Under the pieces are notes generated by a model. The model made no database searches and was not told the DNA's origin. It was given only the letters and a program-made list of their open reading frames with translations. A program made the position numbers and the translations under genes. From NCBI GenBank assembly GCA_946803715.1, contig CAMPET010000022.1, positions 475,520 to 539,519 on the forward strand: 64,000 nt of DNA. The letters are read 5' to 3'. Source of the DNA: Beroe ovata (Eukaryota; Ctenophora; Nuda; Beroida; Beroidae). This document shows positions 53,745 through 64,000 of this stretch, piece by piece (the first letter of the stretch is position 1; each line of letters opens with the position of its first letter).

Positions 53745-55131
53745 TCGATGATATTGATAGCACCTGTCGAGAACTTCATTGCCTTCGCCGCAAATTGTAG
53801 AGGTTATCTTGTCGATCGATGATAGACCCTGTCGAGAACTCGAGAATTTCGTTTTGCGCGCGCGCGGCGCGCAAACTTCGCGGCTTGCATCAGCGGTCTA
53901 GCATCTGTGATCTGCATCGCCAGACTAAGGTTATCCATTATCCGTCGGCGCGGGCGCCGCGCGCAATTGTAATATTGTCATGCAATTTCAATTGTACTCC
54001 CGTAATATGTAATAACAAGCCGCAAACCATTCTCAGCTGGGCCTGGGATCGGGACCGCACCGCACCGACTAGCGGCGCGCGAGAACAGCTACAGTCATAC
54101 AGAGAAACAATGAAACAGTTGACATGATGTGCACACGTTGCGCGCCCCTATTCTACTCAGTGAACTGAAAAGTCGTAGAAAGGAGACGCGCAGCGCGCGC
54201 GGAGTATTTACTATTTGGGTCACGCAGCGCGGGAACATGACATGACAGATAGCATCCGGCGGCAAATCAATCCGGCAAATCGATGAAGGCGCACGCGCCC
54301 GTTGCCGGATGCTATCTGTCCACCGATGGTACCGTAGATATTAGACTTATTACGTACTCCTACTAGTAGTAGTACTACTGCAGCTATCCTAGATAGTAGA
54401 TATAAGATCCTAGATAGTAGATATATAACCATTTGCACTGTAATTTGCACTGTATAGTGACACAATGTGAAGTCACAGCTATAGTGAGTCGTTAGCGGAA
54501 CCCGGCCCTAACGAGGCCAAGGCCCAATTAGTTAACTATTCGAAAACAATGTCAAACAATCGACCAACAACCTGATGGGAATTGGAACTGTATCTCATTC
54601 TCATTGTGAATGTGATGACGCGTCAAGAAGTCAGATCTGAATACCACCTTCGAGTCACGCGAACCTCCATAAACGTCTTGCTTTGTTATTGTTAACAGGT
54701 CTCCTTAAGAAGACATCACTAACTCATCGGAATTACCAGTGCCCTCAGTCTACATTCCGCCATTCTACATTCCGTCATCTACCCTACTTTCTCTTAACTC
54801 TCTTTTCGCGTGTCATTTTGTTAGATAGTAGCTCTCTCCGACTTGAGTCATGTCACTCTCTTAGGAGTTCTCTCTACTATAGCAACAGACATTCGTCAGA
54901 ATTAGAATATATACAAAGAATGGAAGTCTTTACTACCATTTTAACAGTGTAGCCGGGCCCCATAAAAATGAGTTCGCTGTCAATTTTTGTTCAACATGTT
55001 CCAGCTAAACCCACCATAACATTAGCAACTGATCATGCCCCTGGTTATACTAAATACGTATAACCGGGGACATGAACAATTGTAACTTATATGTTTAGAT
55101 GCTAGAATCACAGTCTCTACCATACTATTTG
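53745..55131. repeat. Haplotype-like copy 1 of a 1.4-kb GC-rich, palindrome-rich block
   Basis: Ends at the n at 55132; the same sequence restarts at 55133. It contains CG-rich repeat segments (GCGCGCGCGGCGCGC), a hairpin at about 54240-54322 (GACAGATAGCATCCGGC ... GCCGGATGCTATCTGTC), and the segment GAGTATTTACTATTTGGGTCACGC shared with 6490 and 10745. No gene. Confidence 0.75.
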
Positions 55132-55468
55132 ANTGATATTGATAGCACCTGTCGAGAACTTCATTGTGCGCGCTGCAAGTTGTAGAGGTTATCTTGTCGA
55201 TCGATGATAGACCCTGTCAAGAACTCGCGAATTTCGTTTTGCTTCGCGGCTTGCATCATGCATCGGAGGTCTAGCATCGCCAGACAAAGGTTATCCATTA
55301 TCCGTCGGCGCCGCGCGCATGATTCGATTGTAATATCGTGCAAACTGCAATTGTACTCCCGTAATACTAATATGCAATAACAAGCCGCTTATAGCCGCAA
55401 ACGGCAAACCATTCTCAAGCTCGCGCTCAGTGCAGCTGGGACTATAACTAGCGGCGCGCGAGAACAGC

Positions 55469-55578
55469 TTGTCAGATGTTACCTGACCTGTTTCCAGTTT
55501 CTCGCGCACGCGCGCCTTCATGAAGGCCCGCGCGCCGCGCGCGAGAAACTGAGGTCAGATAAAATTAAAATCTGACAA
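55469..55578. mobile_element. 110-bp MITE with 9-bp TIR and 8-bp target duplication
   Basis: Ends TTGTCAGAT ... ATCTGACAA, flanked by AGAACAGC on both sides (55461-55468 and 55579-55586). The allelic copy has a single uninterrupted AGAACAGC at 54082-54089. The interior is a GC-rich palindrome (GAAACTGAGGTCAG / CTGACCTGTTTCC-like). The 8-bp duplication fits the hAT superfamily (family knowledge). Related AAACAGAGGTCAGGT sequence occurs near 6620 and 10826. Confidence 0.78.
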
Positions 55579-55615
55579 AGAACAGCTACAGTCCTACAGA
55601 GAAACAATGAAACAG

Positions 55616-55781
55616 TACGTAATAAGTCTATCTACGGTACCATCGCGATCGCGATCGGTGGACAGATATTAGCATCCGGCAAATCAATCTGGCAAATCGA
55701 TGCACGCGCCCGTTGCCCATTGCCGGATGCTATATATCTGTCCACCGATCGCGATGGTACCGTAGATAGACTTATTACGTA
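55616..55781. repeat. Large hairpin-forming inverted repeat
   Basis: The left arm TACGTAATAAGTCTATCTAC through GGTACCATCGCGATCG pairs with the right arm at 55745-55781, and the inner arms GGTGGACAGAT / ATCTGTCCACC and GCATCCGGCAA / TTGCCGGATGC pair again. The outer arm is about 36 bp with few mismatches. The palindrome is a composite of the GCATCCGGCAA repeat family and a local CGATCG-rich stem. Confidence 0.75.
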
Positions 55782-56564
55782 CTCCTACTAGTAGTAGTAC
55801 TACTGCAGCTATCCTAGATAGTAGATCATAGATATAAGATCCTAGATAGTAGATATATAACCATTTGCACTGTAATAGTGACACAATGTGAAGTCATAGC
55901 TATAGTGAGTCGTTAGTATAGCGGAACCCTAACGAGGCCAAGGCCCAATTAGTTAACTATTGGAAAACAATGTCAAACAATGGACCAACAACCTGATGGG
56001 AATTGGAACTGGATCTCATTCTCATTGTGAATGTGATGCAGATGACGCGTCAACTTCAAGAAGTCAGATCTGAATACCACCTTCGAGTCACGTGAACCTC
56101 CATAAACGTCCTGCTTTGAGTTTGTTAACTGGTCTCATTAAGAAGACATCACTGACTCACAATTATCAGTGCCCTCAGTCTACATTCAATCATCTAGCTA
56201 CTTTCTCTTAACTCTCTTTTCGCGTGTCATTTTATTAAATAGTATCTGTATAGTTCTCCCCGACTTGAGTCATGTCACTCTCTTAGGAGTTCTCTCTACT
56301 ACAATAGCAACAGACATTCGTCAGAATTAGAATATATACAAGGAATGGAAGTCTTTACTACCATTTTTACACGGCCACAGTGTAGCCGGGCCCCATAAAA
56401 ATGATTTCGCTGTCAATTATTGTTCAACATGTTCCAGCTATACCCACCATAACATTAGCAACTGTTCATGCCCCTGGTTATACTTAATAAGTATAACCGG
56501 GGACATGAACAATTGTAACTTATATGTTCAGATGCTAGAATCACAGTCTCTACCATACTATTTG

Positions 56565-57393
56565 ACAAACTCTTCCTGCGATATTATCACCCAACCCAAC
56601 CTTTTGATTAAAAGGGGCACATTGAGGTTGCTACGCCACACAAAAGGCACCGTAGGTCAAGTGAAAATTATCAAGTAAATACAGGAGTAATTAGTGTTAA
56701 ATGGTCATTGTTAGAGGTACTGGTAGTGAGTGACTATAAGCTTAACCCTGACCCCAGTGAGTCGTGCCAGAGGGCGCGCCAGCGTGATTGTTGCATACAT
56801 GACTGACATTTTTAATTACCTTGACTGTTGTTGGGTTGCTAATGACCAAGCAACAATGAAATATCGTTTCGTTTTTTTAATCAACAACATTACTAGCGTA
56901 ATCAATCACAACTGGCAAACCTTCCAGACGTTTGTTATTGTGGATTCAATGATCAATTATTGTGCATGACTGAAAACAATGCCAATTTCTGCATATATAA
57001 ACGCCATCATGACCGGTGGCCAGGGTGCAGTTCTCCATCGTGTCCCCGATTATCGAGACTTCTATAAATTGTTATGATCTTACATCATGAAGTAAAACTA
57101 TAGTCGATTGATTGCTGAATATAATGAACATATTATACCCGTGTGCACATAAATAATGAGTTTCTGATGAGCAATTCGGCTGTGATCATTGAAGTGTGAA
57201 GAGTTGACTTTTATATTCCATCTGTGACAAAGAAATTACACAATACACATCCTTGAAACAGAAACTACCAATTGAGTTTTTGTTTGCAGTTTTTTGCTTT
57301 CTCTTCCATTCATATTACAATAGCAGTGGCATATGCCATATAATGCCCGTTGCTAACCCCTGTTCTTCCCACCTTAGCGAACATCACACTGTC
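56565..57393. other. Gene-free region before the small secreted-protein gene
   Basis: AT-rich unique sequence; promoter and 5' UTR for the gene at 57394 are expected at its right end. The frame at 56730-56969 has no recognisable features. Confidence 0.45.
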
Positions 57394-58188
57394 ATGGCTG
57401 CTAAGAGTCTCAGTAAAGCGTAAGCTATCTCCTATAAATACCCTATTTCCATCATTCATGGAAAAAAACAACACAGATTTATCTGACTGAACCGTGGGAA
57501 AGTTGACGGAATTGATGGACATAACAATTTCAGGGTGCTGATCGCAGTCATTTCATCCGTTATACTAGTGTTGGCAGAATGCCAATCCCTGGGCGATAAC
57601 CATCCGTGGAATGTCTGGAACTACGGGAAGAGAATGGTACGAGACGCAAGTCAGGTGAGTCACGACGATGTGTAGCCACGTGTCACGATGCGTGGTCATG
57701 AGTCGCGAGTCATGATGATTGTTCAATGGTTAACTGCAGTATGATCACGAATTTCCACAAGTGAATAAGACAGTCACTGGTCTTGATATGCTACTTCTCC
57801 CCTAATACCACATTACTACAAGTCAAAGCTCATATTGAGGAATGAGGATGGTAGTGTTGTTATTCTCACGGACTCAGCAGATAACCCGTCTGAAAACACA
57901 GTTTTCATGAAGGTAAGACTTAGAACAAGTTTTCAAACAATCGTCTGCACTTATGAGAGATTTCCTGACTTAGGTTGCATGCGTTGTCAAAATTTGTCGA
58001 ATCATATCATCTATCTACAGGCAGTTTGCGCTGTGTGGCAGGTTTGTACATCAGTTGCGAGTGATGAGGAATCGTGCATCGCGCTGTCATCCGAACACCC
58101 CATGATGGGCAAAGGAGCTTCATCACCCGTTCCCATATCAATATCTCACGCGACATTGCTCGACACCGTGGCGTGCAATACAACATAG
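57394..58188 (+). CDS. Small predicted secreted or signal-anchored protein, four exons, family unknown
   Basis: Exons 57394-57419, 57534-57654, 57823-57912 and 58021-58188 join in phase to 405 nt, 134 residues. Three donors are GTAAG/GTGAG type. Residues 1-25 (MAAKSLSKAVLIAVISSVIL, then VLAEC) form a clear hydrophobic signal or anchor after a basic start. The rest is polar with five cysteines after the signal and a segment NHPWNVWNYGKRM. I do not recognise the family. The tiny first exon (8 codons plus 2 nt) is supported by exact phase match and the ATG. The consistent phasing of four exons is the main evidence that it is real. Confidence 0.6.
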
Positions 58189-59218
58189 ACTCAGCTGTGT
58201 GTATGTGTGTGTGTGAAGTGGGTTATAATGTTTGTTGTCATGTTTATTGATGATTCAATTCATATTTCTTTCAGCAGAGTTGTTTTTACAGCAGAGTTGT
58301 TTTTGAAATTTTCGATATCTTTACCTATATTTTGTCCAATATCAATTTCCAATGACCAATCTCCATGCTGCAAAAGCCAAGCGATTTGTCATCTACTGTG
58401 TCTTAAATCATGCTATAACTGTGATGGTGATTACTGATTAGTGTCGTAAACAAATGCATCCTGGGTTTCATCCTGGGTTTATCAATGACCAAGTGTCCGG
58501 CTCCCGAAACAAGGTCCCTTAAACACTATGTAAGGTCCCTTAAACACTATGAAAGACACGCAATGATACAATAGATCAAAAGTAAATGGAACCTCAAAGT
58601 CATACTACACAATCTGGAACCATGAAGGCTATTTAAAGGTGTCAAATTAAGCCCTTATAGAGAGTAGACGTTTAAAAACCGCATATATCATACAATGGAA
58701 GACGTACAAATTGCGAAAATCTTCAAGCATTTGGGAGTGCGCGCGCGGCAAGACAGCTATATAGCCGCCGCGCGCACGTACGTCCGCATTGAAGTTTTAG
58801 GTAGTTCTATCGTGTTCTTAGTGACGCGTCCTACGTGTATACATTTAAATAGTGTGACCGATATAAAATCACCACATCAGAAGGCGAAGTATTCCACGAA
58901 GAAACACAATTCTCAGTAAGCCGATAGTTCAACTTAAGGAGCCGATGCAACGAAATGGTACACAGTAACAAATGTACAACAGATCATGGTGCTAATGACA
59001 CCAACAAACTTCCTGGGACACTATTCCCGGACTGCAATTCACATGACACCTTTCTCTCAACACCACTACTTGCAAAACACGTGAACACCGCTTCTAGTCT
59101 TTGTGAAACTTCCATATGATTATAGCTAAGATTTTCCGCGGCGAAATGATCATAGGTTTAAGTAAAATCCTCCTATATCTCAATCAATACCATGATAAAA
59201 AACGCACAACCCCATCGA
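58189..59218. other. Convergent intergenic region
   Basis: Between the small secreted-protein gene and the LTV1 stop codon. It contains a short tandem repeat (AAGGTCCCTTAAACACTATG, twice, near 58512) and a GC-rich palindrome near 58738-58780 (GCGCGCGGC ... GCCGCCGCGCGC). The latter falls inside a 74-codon frame (58695-58919) that I do not accept as a gene. Confidence 0.5.
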
Positions 59219-62200
59219 TTACAGCTTTACAATTCTGCCTATCTGACTTGACTTCTCCAGTTTTTGTTTCGTGTTTTCCTCTTTGAAAACTTCCTTAGTC
59301 ACTTTCTTAACCTGACGTCTGAGTCTCTGACTTTCCTTAACCGCTTTCTTCCTCTGCCTCTTTTCTTCAGTAGTTTCCGATTTAGTCCGATAATTGGATA
59401 TGACAGTGGCGTTTTCCTCTTCTGATGACTCATCATCCTCTCCTTCCTCCTCTCTGATGACACCCTCATCATCACCCTTCTCCTCGACAACAACACCCTT
59501 CTTATTGAGCTTGATCTTCTTGGGGATGTCAATGAGTTTCGGGTGATTGTATATGTTGGAGTATGTCGATAGGATAGTCTCACAATCCCACGGTATGCCG
59601 GCAGCCTGGTCAGTGTCTAACAGGACTACCTCCTGTTTTTCGGGCAGGTCCACTTGACGTGATGCTAGTTCTAGTGTACGTGCTTTCGTTAACTCCACTG
59701 TCTCCTGAAATAGAAGCAATGCTATGATCATGCAATATACTGTAGTGCTGCTCAATTTAGTGGGGACATGTTGAGTCATGTGCCCAATTGAAAGCACGAA
59801 ACTGCCCTCACTATAAATTCCCTCAAAATTGAGATTAAGTTTTCTGAGAATGAGCTTCCCGAGAGATTGGGTACGTGAGAAATAAGCACAACTCGGTGTT
59901 CTACTGGCTATGACACACACACACACACACACACACACACAAGCCACCTTTCCTCATTTCTGAGCTCTGTCACAACCTATTTACTCATTTCGGTGATGTT
60001 ACCACTTATCTTTGAACTTGATAATTGCGTACCCTGCATAATAGTGTAAACTCTCTGTGAAGTGTGAAGGTCCTATTAGTCACTACAACATGTTATTCTG
60101 CGATATATAAGGCCCCTACTTCACCCCTATTTATGTAACATTGAAACCTGTAAGACGTTAGTTGTTCAAATATCGATAACTGTTGTATCATAGGTCGCGT
60201 GATACGTGACCTTAGAGATACGGAGTGACAGCTCACGGCCATACGTTTCGGAATTATACGACCCATGATGCGAAATGTATCGATGAGAATAATTAATTAT
60301 TCGTGGAACGTATGCTTCATGACGCGACAATTTGGCTCCGACTTCCTGATATCCGAGAATTGACATTTCACGAGAAAATACCGGATATAATACTGTTTCC
60401 ATGAAATTCATGCATTCCATTACCCCTCAGGGTGGATGTAACATGAGAAAGCCCTGTAGGAGAGCCATGGTGTGACATTGGTATCAGCCCTCGAGTTTAC
60501 AGCATGGAGAAATGTACATTGTACAACGTATGTATATTGTATATGAACCGCGGTACATCATGCGCTGTACATAAGAATACAATCTGTACAGTTCACAGTG
60601 GCAAATCAATGTTGACCTGTCATGACTCATACGCTCATTACAATCGTGAGAGTACACGTCATGTAACCTAACATTGTAATGAATTCTAAATATAGTTGCA
60701 TTACGCATACCAAATTTTATAATTTTATGGTTGGTAACACCACAAGTTGTCTTAGTTGTCTACAATTATTGCTATAGACACTAACAAAGAAGTTTAACAT
60801 ACTTCAGCAGTTAAATGCTAATGCCACAATATGATGTCATGTAAGTTACCCGTCGTTACATGCTGTTTGTCGTGTTACGGCCTGATAACCGGAAATAAGT
60901 ACTTCCAGTATCCGTCGTGACGTAATGAGATAATGACGTAATTGCTGATACATTATATATTATACGAGAAGGGAAGAAAGTGGTATGACGTGTTAACTTA
61001 GAATTCTGGTGGAGACCTCATTTTCTCACGAACGAAAAGGAAACGAGGGTATATTCTTGAGAATATGTTAATGCAACATGAATGTGATACAGTATGTACT
61101 ATGTACAATGTACACTGTACACTTCACATTGTACAGTGTACTGGGTGTACTATACACTTGGTATGATGAACCAGCACGTGACTCTCCTCACCCCTGCTTA
61201 CCTCGTCACTCAGATTATTCCTCTCAAACTCGTCACACAGTTGCTCCAGGACGAGATTTGGTTCCTGTGTGTCCAGCTCGTCAATTGGCGCCAGCTCTTC
61301 GTCCCCAGCCCCCAAATGATCGTACTCTTTATACATCTGAATATATCGATATTTGGGATGATCTATGGATACTGGATATCACAAAGATACGCCCGCATCT
61401 AGATCTGATTGTTCAACTGTAAGTGCACTAGATCCCAGTGAAATGCACATAATAGAACACAACAGTGAGTACCAGCAATGAATTGATTAGGAAACGTACA
61501 CAATTTTCCACAACAAACCTCTTCGAATCTATTGTCAAGCAGAGTCAGTCCCTCGTTTCGAGGAAGGACCGAGGAGGAGACTGAATACTCCGTGAACCTA
61601 CACGTCGCCCCAAACTCGTCATCTGACCGTCGTCCACTTTGTCCGGAGAACATGCTGTCCACTTCATCAGTGGACGTGTCACCGTCCTCCTCTTCCGTAC
61701 TGGAGTCATCGTCACGGTCTCCGTATTCCGCTAACACTGCCCCTTCCGCCTGTAATTGAAAATTGAGGACATTACTCGGAATATTTGCCGATTCAAGGAA
61801 GTGACTGTTCGATCTTATACATGGAAATGTAGCTTCAATTCGAATAAGGCAAATTCCATTCCACGACAATTTTCGAGGAAAATTTCCAGTGAAGATATTG
61901 AACTTGGAATCAGGTTACTGATAAATTCCACTGAAAAAGAACGAAATGAGCGCATAAATGGAAAATGAACTTACAAGTCCGATGAAATCATCTTCAAGCT
62001 CTAGGTCCGGATCGTCGAAATCAAAGTCATCATCGAGCGCTGCCATGATGTCCGGGTCCAGGGAGAGGTCTAGACCCCGGGGAGCAGCCAGGTTGAGCAT
62101 CCCAACTGGCTCCTCTGTCGCAGAGGGTAGGACACACACTGGTAACTCCATCTTACCTGGAGAGAACTTGCTGTTAGTAGCGCTCGCCCGAAATTTTACG

Positions 62201-62554
62201 TTCTTGTTCAAAATAGCTTCTTCTATACTGAAGCAGGCGAATTTGACGGTTCAAAACTCGAGTAGGTATAAACTGTGTAACAAAACACACATCTGAACCC
62301 CCGCACGGAATACCCCCCTCCTCCCTACCTGGCTTGGTGGGGTTAGCTGCCTCCCACACCACGGCCCCCTCCTCAGTGCGATCCCGGACATGCTGCATGT
62401 AGTCGTAGTCATCCTCGTAAAAAATACCACACTGTCTTTGTTCCGCTAGTCGTGCTGACTCTTCCTCATTACCGTCTGCTACGAGTGATACTGGGGTTAG
62501 TAAGTTAGTCTGGGGAATCGTGCGCGTACATTGGAGAATGGGTACATTCACCAT
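59219..62554 (-). CDS. LTV1: LTV1 ribosome biogenesis factor (N-terminal exon not found)
   Basis: Exons in transcript order: about 62554-62329, 62156-61975, 61749-61519, 61336-61202 and 59704-59219, all in phase, at least 419 residues (human 475). Matches in order: RQCGIFYEDDYDYMQH, DPDIMAALDDDFDFDDPD, CRFTEYSVSSSVLPRNE, LTLLDNRFEE, YKEYDHLGAGDEELAPIDE, IPWDCETILSTYSNIYNHP, and the basic C-terminal helix EEKRQRKKAVKESQRLRRQV. LTV1 is the 40S assembly and export factor that leaves pre-40S after casein kinase 1 phosphorylation. The usual first ~45 residues (an FIEKK...FHLVHRSQ-type block) were not located before the window ends; they may lie in an exon right of 62554 or beyond 64000. The upstream edge of the first listed exon is therefore uncertain. 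The last intron is 1.5 kb; others are below 310 bp. Confidence 0.92.
59705..61201. other. LTV1 last intron
   Basis: Contains a CA microsatellite at about 59910-59941 and AT-rich sequence with TGTACA-type palindromic motifs (60500-60560 and 61090-61150). No nested gene is visible. Confidence 0.6.
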
Positions 62555-64000
62555 GTGTTTTCAGGGGGAGCTGGGGACGGGCTGGATGTCTGGCAACTTT
62601 CCGACTTCCGAGTACTCCCAGTTTTTACAACAGTGGAGAGAATCCTCCTATTATAATTTGACATCCTCTCTTTTGTGTTCTCTCATTTCTTATGATGCTG
62701 TTTTGATCATCTTGCTTTCTCTTTTGATAGGGAAGAGAAGAGTGGCACGTGCAGTTTAATGCACGCGCAATGACAGTCAGATCTTGCATGATAATATGTT
62801 TCTGTTTTGCACTGAATCATCGCACACACTGGATGACGTGGTGCTGTGATGACGTGTTGCTGTGATTTGATTTGGAATCTGGATTTAATGAGCTACATCA
62901 TTCAACATCTTTCACAATACGTTAGTCGTTCAATTATAATTCATACATTGATGTTCATCGGGACTTCTTGGCGGGCTCCCTGGTCTATATTATAAACTCG
63001 CAAATTCTGTTCGTACCTATCATGTTATTCATGTATCATGTATCATCTATCTTTGTCACGGCATGCATTTTTGCCCTGTTGCTATATGGCCGTTAGGCAG
63101 AGATGTGAGAAGGTTGCACATGCAAAAAGTAGAACCCTGAAGGCTGTGAAAAGGTCATTTCTCTTTGTGATGTTTTGATAACGTTGCTCTCTGTTGATAG
63201 GGAAGAGAGGAGTTGCACGTGCAGTTTAATGCCCGCGCTATTACGGTCAGTTCTCGGGTAAATTGTTTCTGTCTTGCATTGAATCATCACACGACACACA
63301 CACTGCAACTGGATGACGTGCTGCTGTGATTGTTATTGATCTGGAAGCTAGATTTCAATTTCAGCTGCATTCAACACCTTTCACAATAACTTGGCCGGGT
63401 ATGTATCCGATTCAATAGGCTACTACTCGGGCTCCCTAGTATTACATAATGTTACTGAATATTTTAGGCACTCCTAATACAACATCGTCGCTTACTTCCC
63501 ATTACCTAATATAGAATAATTGTCTGTGAGTCTGTGTGTATGCATATATGTGTGTATGTGTGTATGTGTATCCTTGTGTCTATGTGCGTGTGAACTGTGT
63601 CTGTGTGTGTGTCTGTGTGTGACGTGTGATTTAGTGAAGTGTGAAGCTGTCCAATTCTTTTGTTCAGCTGTGGCTACATTTAGTCTACTCTAGGGCTACT
63701 TCAATCTCGTATCTTTTGACGACTATTTTTGGCAACGAGTAACTCAGGTCGACACAATGACACGTCATGTACTTACTACTGAGAAGGATGGGACAAAGTA
63801 ATCGCTCGAATTATAGACTCACAGTGTATGGGATGAGAGATTCTCCCCTCAAAACATCCGAGAATGGTCAAAGTAGGTGTATTTTAGGGGAGATAAACCA
63901 CATGGTACCAGAGTGAAAATCATTCATGTGCACAATATACTACACAAATACCTGATTACCTGACTGCCCACACGACCCACGTTGGTACAGTTATTCTTGG
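62555..64000. repeat. LTV1 upstream region with a ~220-bp local duplication and a GT microsatellite
   Basis: About 62690-62905 and 63165-63390 are diverged direct copies (shared GATAGGGAAGAGA, GCACGTGCAGTTTAATGC, CTGGATGACGTG and TTCAACA-CTTTCACAATA). The GT-rich repeat at about 63530-63625 mixes TGTGTA and TGTGTC units. No gene could be supported; the missing first exon of LTV1 may be here or further right. Confidence 0.55.

Larger units (their letters stand above)
55133..56564. repeat. Haplotype-like copy 2 of the 1.4-kb block
   Basis: Repeats 53745-55131 with substitutions and insertions and then runs on into unique sequence (CAAACTCTTCCTGCG). Both copies end their shared part at ACCATACTATTTGA, which in copy 1 is cut by the n. 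It differs from copy 1 by a 110-bp insertion (55469-55578) and by a larger hairpin (55616-55781). Confidence 0.75.

Noticed and set aside
58695-58919. 74-codon plus-strand gene
   Set aside because: The frame crosses a GC palindrome of the dispersed repeat type and has no recognisable features or splice support.

Overview
The window is eukaryotic genomic DNA from an animal. The evidence is spliced genes with GT-AG introns (often only 70-400 bp), animal gene families (a diacylglycerol lipase-beta-like enzyme, a class A GPCR, ANP32, an LRRC40-like LRR protein, FDXACB1, BOLA2, LTV1, calcineurin B), many CA/GT microsatellites and abundant small inverted-repeat transposons. Genes are densely packed and sometimes nested. 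Together with strong heterozygosity this would fit an early-branching marine invertebrate such as a sponge, but the taxon is inference and I cannot prove it from the sequence.

Layout. 1-12.4 kb is repeat-rich. It holds two near-identical SOUL heme-binding genes (minus strand), an orphan signal-peptide exon in two copies, remnants of LINE-type retrotransposons and a 592-bp foldback element. 13.0-20.3 kb is a tidy plus-strand cluster: ANP32 (6 exons), an FDXACB1-like gene (7 exons) and BOLA2 (2 exons). 20.6-36.1 kb is one 14-exon diacylglycerol lipase gene of 637 codons (plus strand). Its 7.4-kb intron 8 contains an intronless GPCR gene on the opposite strand, and its 4.6-kb intron 12 contains an intronless type I membrane-protein gene, also on the opposite strand. 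37.8-48.7 kb is a 9-exon LRRC40-like gene (minus strand) whose 6.8-kb intron 3 contains an intronless 1164-codon helical-repeat gene on the plus strand. It appears to carry a 224-codon Pro/Ser-rich plus coiled-coil N-terminal exon not known from LRRC40. 51.4-53.5 kb holds a two-domain glyoxalase/VOC protein and calcineurin B (both minus). 53.7-56.6 kb is a duplicated, palindrome-rich, gene-free block. 57.4-58.2 kb is a small secreted-protein gene (plus). 59.2-62.6 kb is LTV1 (minus, N-terminal exon not found).

Assembly. Isolated single n characters sit at 846, 1687, 2083, 6987, 8935, 10226, 17275, 25489, 34775, 35491 and 55132. Several are flanked by two near-identical copies of the same sequence. 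The simplest reading is that allelic contigs were laid end to end, so the apparent tandem duplications, including the two SOUL genes, may be the two haplotypes. That accident exposes filled and empty alleles of two small transposons.

Functionally, LTV1 acts in ribosome biogenesis; the FDXACB1-like protein carries an rRNA-methyltransferase-like (BMT5-like) domain; BOLA2 acts in cytosolic iron handling; calcineurin B and the DAG lipase are signalling proteins. No microbial-type system (CRISPR, operon, phage) is present.
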